This document shows positions 62,496 through 64,000 of a DNA stretch of 64,000 nt, in pieces. The stretch spans positions 1,178,001 through 1,242,000 of the forward strand of contig NC_017910.1 of assembly GCF_000262305.1 (NCBI RefSeq), in the 5' to 3' direction. The DNA comes from Shimwellia blattae DSM 4481 = NBRC 105725 (GTDB lineage Bacteria > Pseudomonadota > Gammaproteobacteria > Enterobacterales > Enterobacteriaceae). Within the stretch, counting starts at the first letter, position 1. Each line of letters opens with the position of its first letter. The notes beneath the pieces are model-generated. The model was not told the DNA's origin and ran no database searches. It saw only the letters and a list, made by a program, of their open reading frames with translations. Made by a program: the position numbers and the translations under genes.

Positions 62496-63641
62496 ATGAT
62501 GAGTATCGAAAAAACAAAATATCCGATGAGCGATGAGCAGGTGCGTCGCAGGCTGTTCTGGCTGTTACAGCGGCTGAGCAGCTACACCCTGTGGCAGCGT
62601 AAACGGGATGCCTGGGCATGCTTTACTGAAAAATATGAACATGCGCTGAAAACCTGGCCGGAAGAGATAACGAAGGGATTTCATCCGAAAAGTATTATCA
62701 GGGTATATGAAGCGTTGCGTCTCTATGATGAAGGGTTGCCGGAACTAGCGGCGGGCAACCGGCAGGTATGGCAACGTCAGTCAGGAGCCTTTCATCAGCT
62801 TTTTCGGCCCGTGAGTTTAATCAGAACTTATTTTTATTATCCCTGCCATAATGAACGTGGTGGTCAGGAAGAACCTTATCCTCCGGAAATAGAAAAAATT
62901 AATAAGTGGCGCATTGCCGCAGAGTTTTGGGGCGATAATTTAATTTATCCGCCGCATGATAATGTCTGTAATTTCTTTGATGCAGAATATTTGCTTGATC
63001 CTAAAAATTATAACTATAATTTGACTCAGCTTGCATACCCTGTTTTCCCCGGAAATCTTCCCCCCGTCCCTGAACGCAGAGACATTATTATAAAAACTGA
63101 CGATCCGGTACCCTGTGATGGTATCTGGGAGCCGGTAAATATTTTGTACAACCATAAGTTTCTGGTGATTAAAGACGGTATCAGCGGGTTTAAAAATCTC
63201 GGGGCGTACAACTATTTTATTCGCGGAATGAAGGCCCCACGTCAGATTTATTATGATGTATTGATGGAGAGCGATAAGGAAATGCTCATCACTGATGACC
63301 CCATTCGTTACCGTGATGTTCACTGGCGTCTGGTCTGGGAAGATACGCGCTACTGTGACGGTATTATCCCGGATGAGTCAGAGTATTTTCTGGATGATGC
63401 TCCGGGTAAGCGTATTACCTGCCGGAGTGGTGAACAGTGCCCGCATTCCGGACAATGGGCCACGCTTAGCGGAGGGCACCAGCAGTTTGCTTATGTTCGT
63501 GAGGGAGACAATATGCCAGAAGCGAGGGTTTATACAATCGGCAGTCTCAGTCCGGAGAGATTTACACCCGCAAACTGGAGTCTGCTGGATCGCGACGACG
63601 ACGGCAGCGTGTTTGTAAGCGCTACAGGTGAGAGGCCCTGA
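62496..63641 (+). CDS. Immunity protein, family A copy 4 (different C-terminus)
   Basis: 381 residues. It has its own patch near residue 107 (LIRTYFYYPCHNERGGQEEPY) and a diverged end of the shared module (AYVREGDNMPEARVYTIG ... DRDDDGSVFVSATGE). It is the copy directly before intact tssE, so its end may be the original resident version and the ends of copies 1-3 the imported ones. Confidence 0.78.
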   Translation: MMSIEKTKYPMSDEQVRRRLFWLLQRLSSYTLWQRKRDAWACFTEKYEHALKTWPEEITKGFHPKSIIRVYEALRLYDEGLPELAAGNRQVWQRQSGAFHQLFRPVSLIRTYFYYPCHNERGGQEEPYPPEIEKINKWRIAAEFWGDNLIYPPHDNVCNFFDAEYLLDPKNYNYNLTQLAYPVFPGNLPPVPERRDIIIKTDDPVPCDGIWEPVNILYNHKFLVIKDGISGFKNLGAYNYFIRGMKAPRQIYYDVLMESDKEMLITDDPIRYRDVHWRLVWEDTRYCDGIIPDESEYFLDDAPGKRITCRSGEQCPHSGQWATLSGGHQQFAYVREGDNMPEARVYTIGSLSPERFTPANWSLLDRDDDGSVFVSATGERP

Positions 63642-63643
63642 CT

Positions 63644-64000
63644 ATGCCGATAAATAGCCCTTCTTTATACGAGATGCTTTACGGTAATTTTGCCGGTGAT
63701 CTCGACCTTCAGCATATCAGTGAAGAAAATCAGGTCATCCTGTCGGTGCTGGATAATATGCAACGGATCCTTAATAGCCGCGCCGGCACTCTGGCACATT
63801 TGCCGGACTATGGTCTGCCGGATATGACCACCATTCTGCAGGGGCTCCCTGGTACTGCACATAAGCTGATGTCGACGCTGTCTGCCGTTCTGCTGAAGTA
63901 TGAGCCGCGCCTGAAGTCTATTGACGTGCTACTGCTTGATCAGGAAATTCCTGGTGAGTTGCGCTATGCCATTGATGCAGAACTTAGCGGTGTTGGTCTG
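63644..64000 (+). CDS. tssE: T6SS baseplate protein TssE (gp25-like), 3' end outside window
   Basis: The first 119 codons of a gp25-like TssE (PSLYEMLYGNFAGDLDL; HLPDYGLPDMTTILQG; LLKYEPRLKSIDV). TssE bridges baseplate wedges and sheath. It starts two bases after family A copy 4. All other core genes except tssE lie before array 2, so the array splits it from tssJ/vgrG2. Confidence 0.93.
   Translation, partial: MPINSPSLYEMLYGNFAGDLDLQHISEENQVILSVLDNMQRILNSRAGTLAHLPDYGLPDMTTILQGLPGTAHKLMSTLSAVLLKYEPRLKSIDVLLLDQEIPGELRYAIDAELSGVGL

Noticed and set aside
1..64000. tRNA, rRNA or prophage genes
   Set aside because: No tRNA cloverleaf, rRNA or phage structural genes other than T6SS homologues were noticed; a dedicated scan was not possible.

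Overview
The window is a type VI secretion system (T6SS) locus of an enterobacterium. Family-level placement rests on a GC-rich core with the order tssB-C-K-L-(OmpA-like)-hcp-clpV-vgrG ... PAAR-tssM-A-F-G-J, and on a flanking tetrathionate reductase gene. The layout resembles Klebsiella/Enterobacter-type loci. The genus cannot be fixed from sequence alone.

Layout: (1) 1-1058, the 3' end of ttrA, followed by an AT-rich intergenic region with a candidate promoter. (2) 1502-13152, sheath (tssB, tssC), baseplate (tssK), membrane (tssL, OmpA-like), tube (hcp), ClpV ATPase and spike (vgrG1) genes. (3) 13164-35671, a 22 kb AT-rich array. One conserved carrier domain of about 532 residues (degenerate LytM/M23-like start, an EF-hand near residue 439) is joined to different C-terminal cell-wall hydrolase domains: pesticin-like lysozyme, two GH19-like hydrolases and a lysozyme-like domain of unclear family. 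Between the full copies lie toxin tails without carriers, each followed by a small gene for an exported protein that is very probably its immunity protein. I count 12 intact exported immunity candidates, one split by an IS3-family element, one pseudogene with heptanucleotide repeats, and two signal-peptide stubs. (4) 35716-45633, PAAR, an accessory membrane protein, tssM, tssA, tssF, tssG and tssJ. (5) 45638-63641, vgrG2, a membrane-segment effector and a second array. This one lacks signal peptides and is probably directed at cytosolic toxins. It holds four copies of immunity family A, one of family B and three of family C, interleaved with toxin-tail and vgrG fragments. Several unrelated immunity proteins share the same C-terminal module. 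(6) 63644-64000, tssE, cut by the window edge.

How it works together: the structural genes build one injection machine. VgrG1 with PAAR, and VgrG2, form the spike that carries the effectors. The two arrays look like records of repeated toxin-immunity replacement. A new toxin tail plus immunity gene arrives by recombination in shared flanks (vgrG 3' end or carrier on the left, PAAR or tssE start on the right). Old immunity genes are kept, presumably still protecting against sister strains. Short repeats, recurrent breakpoints and mosaic copies support this, but all functional statements about the arrays are inferred from sequence.
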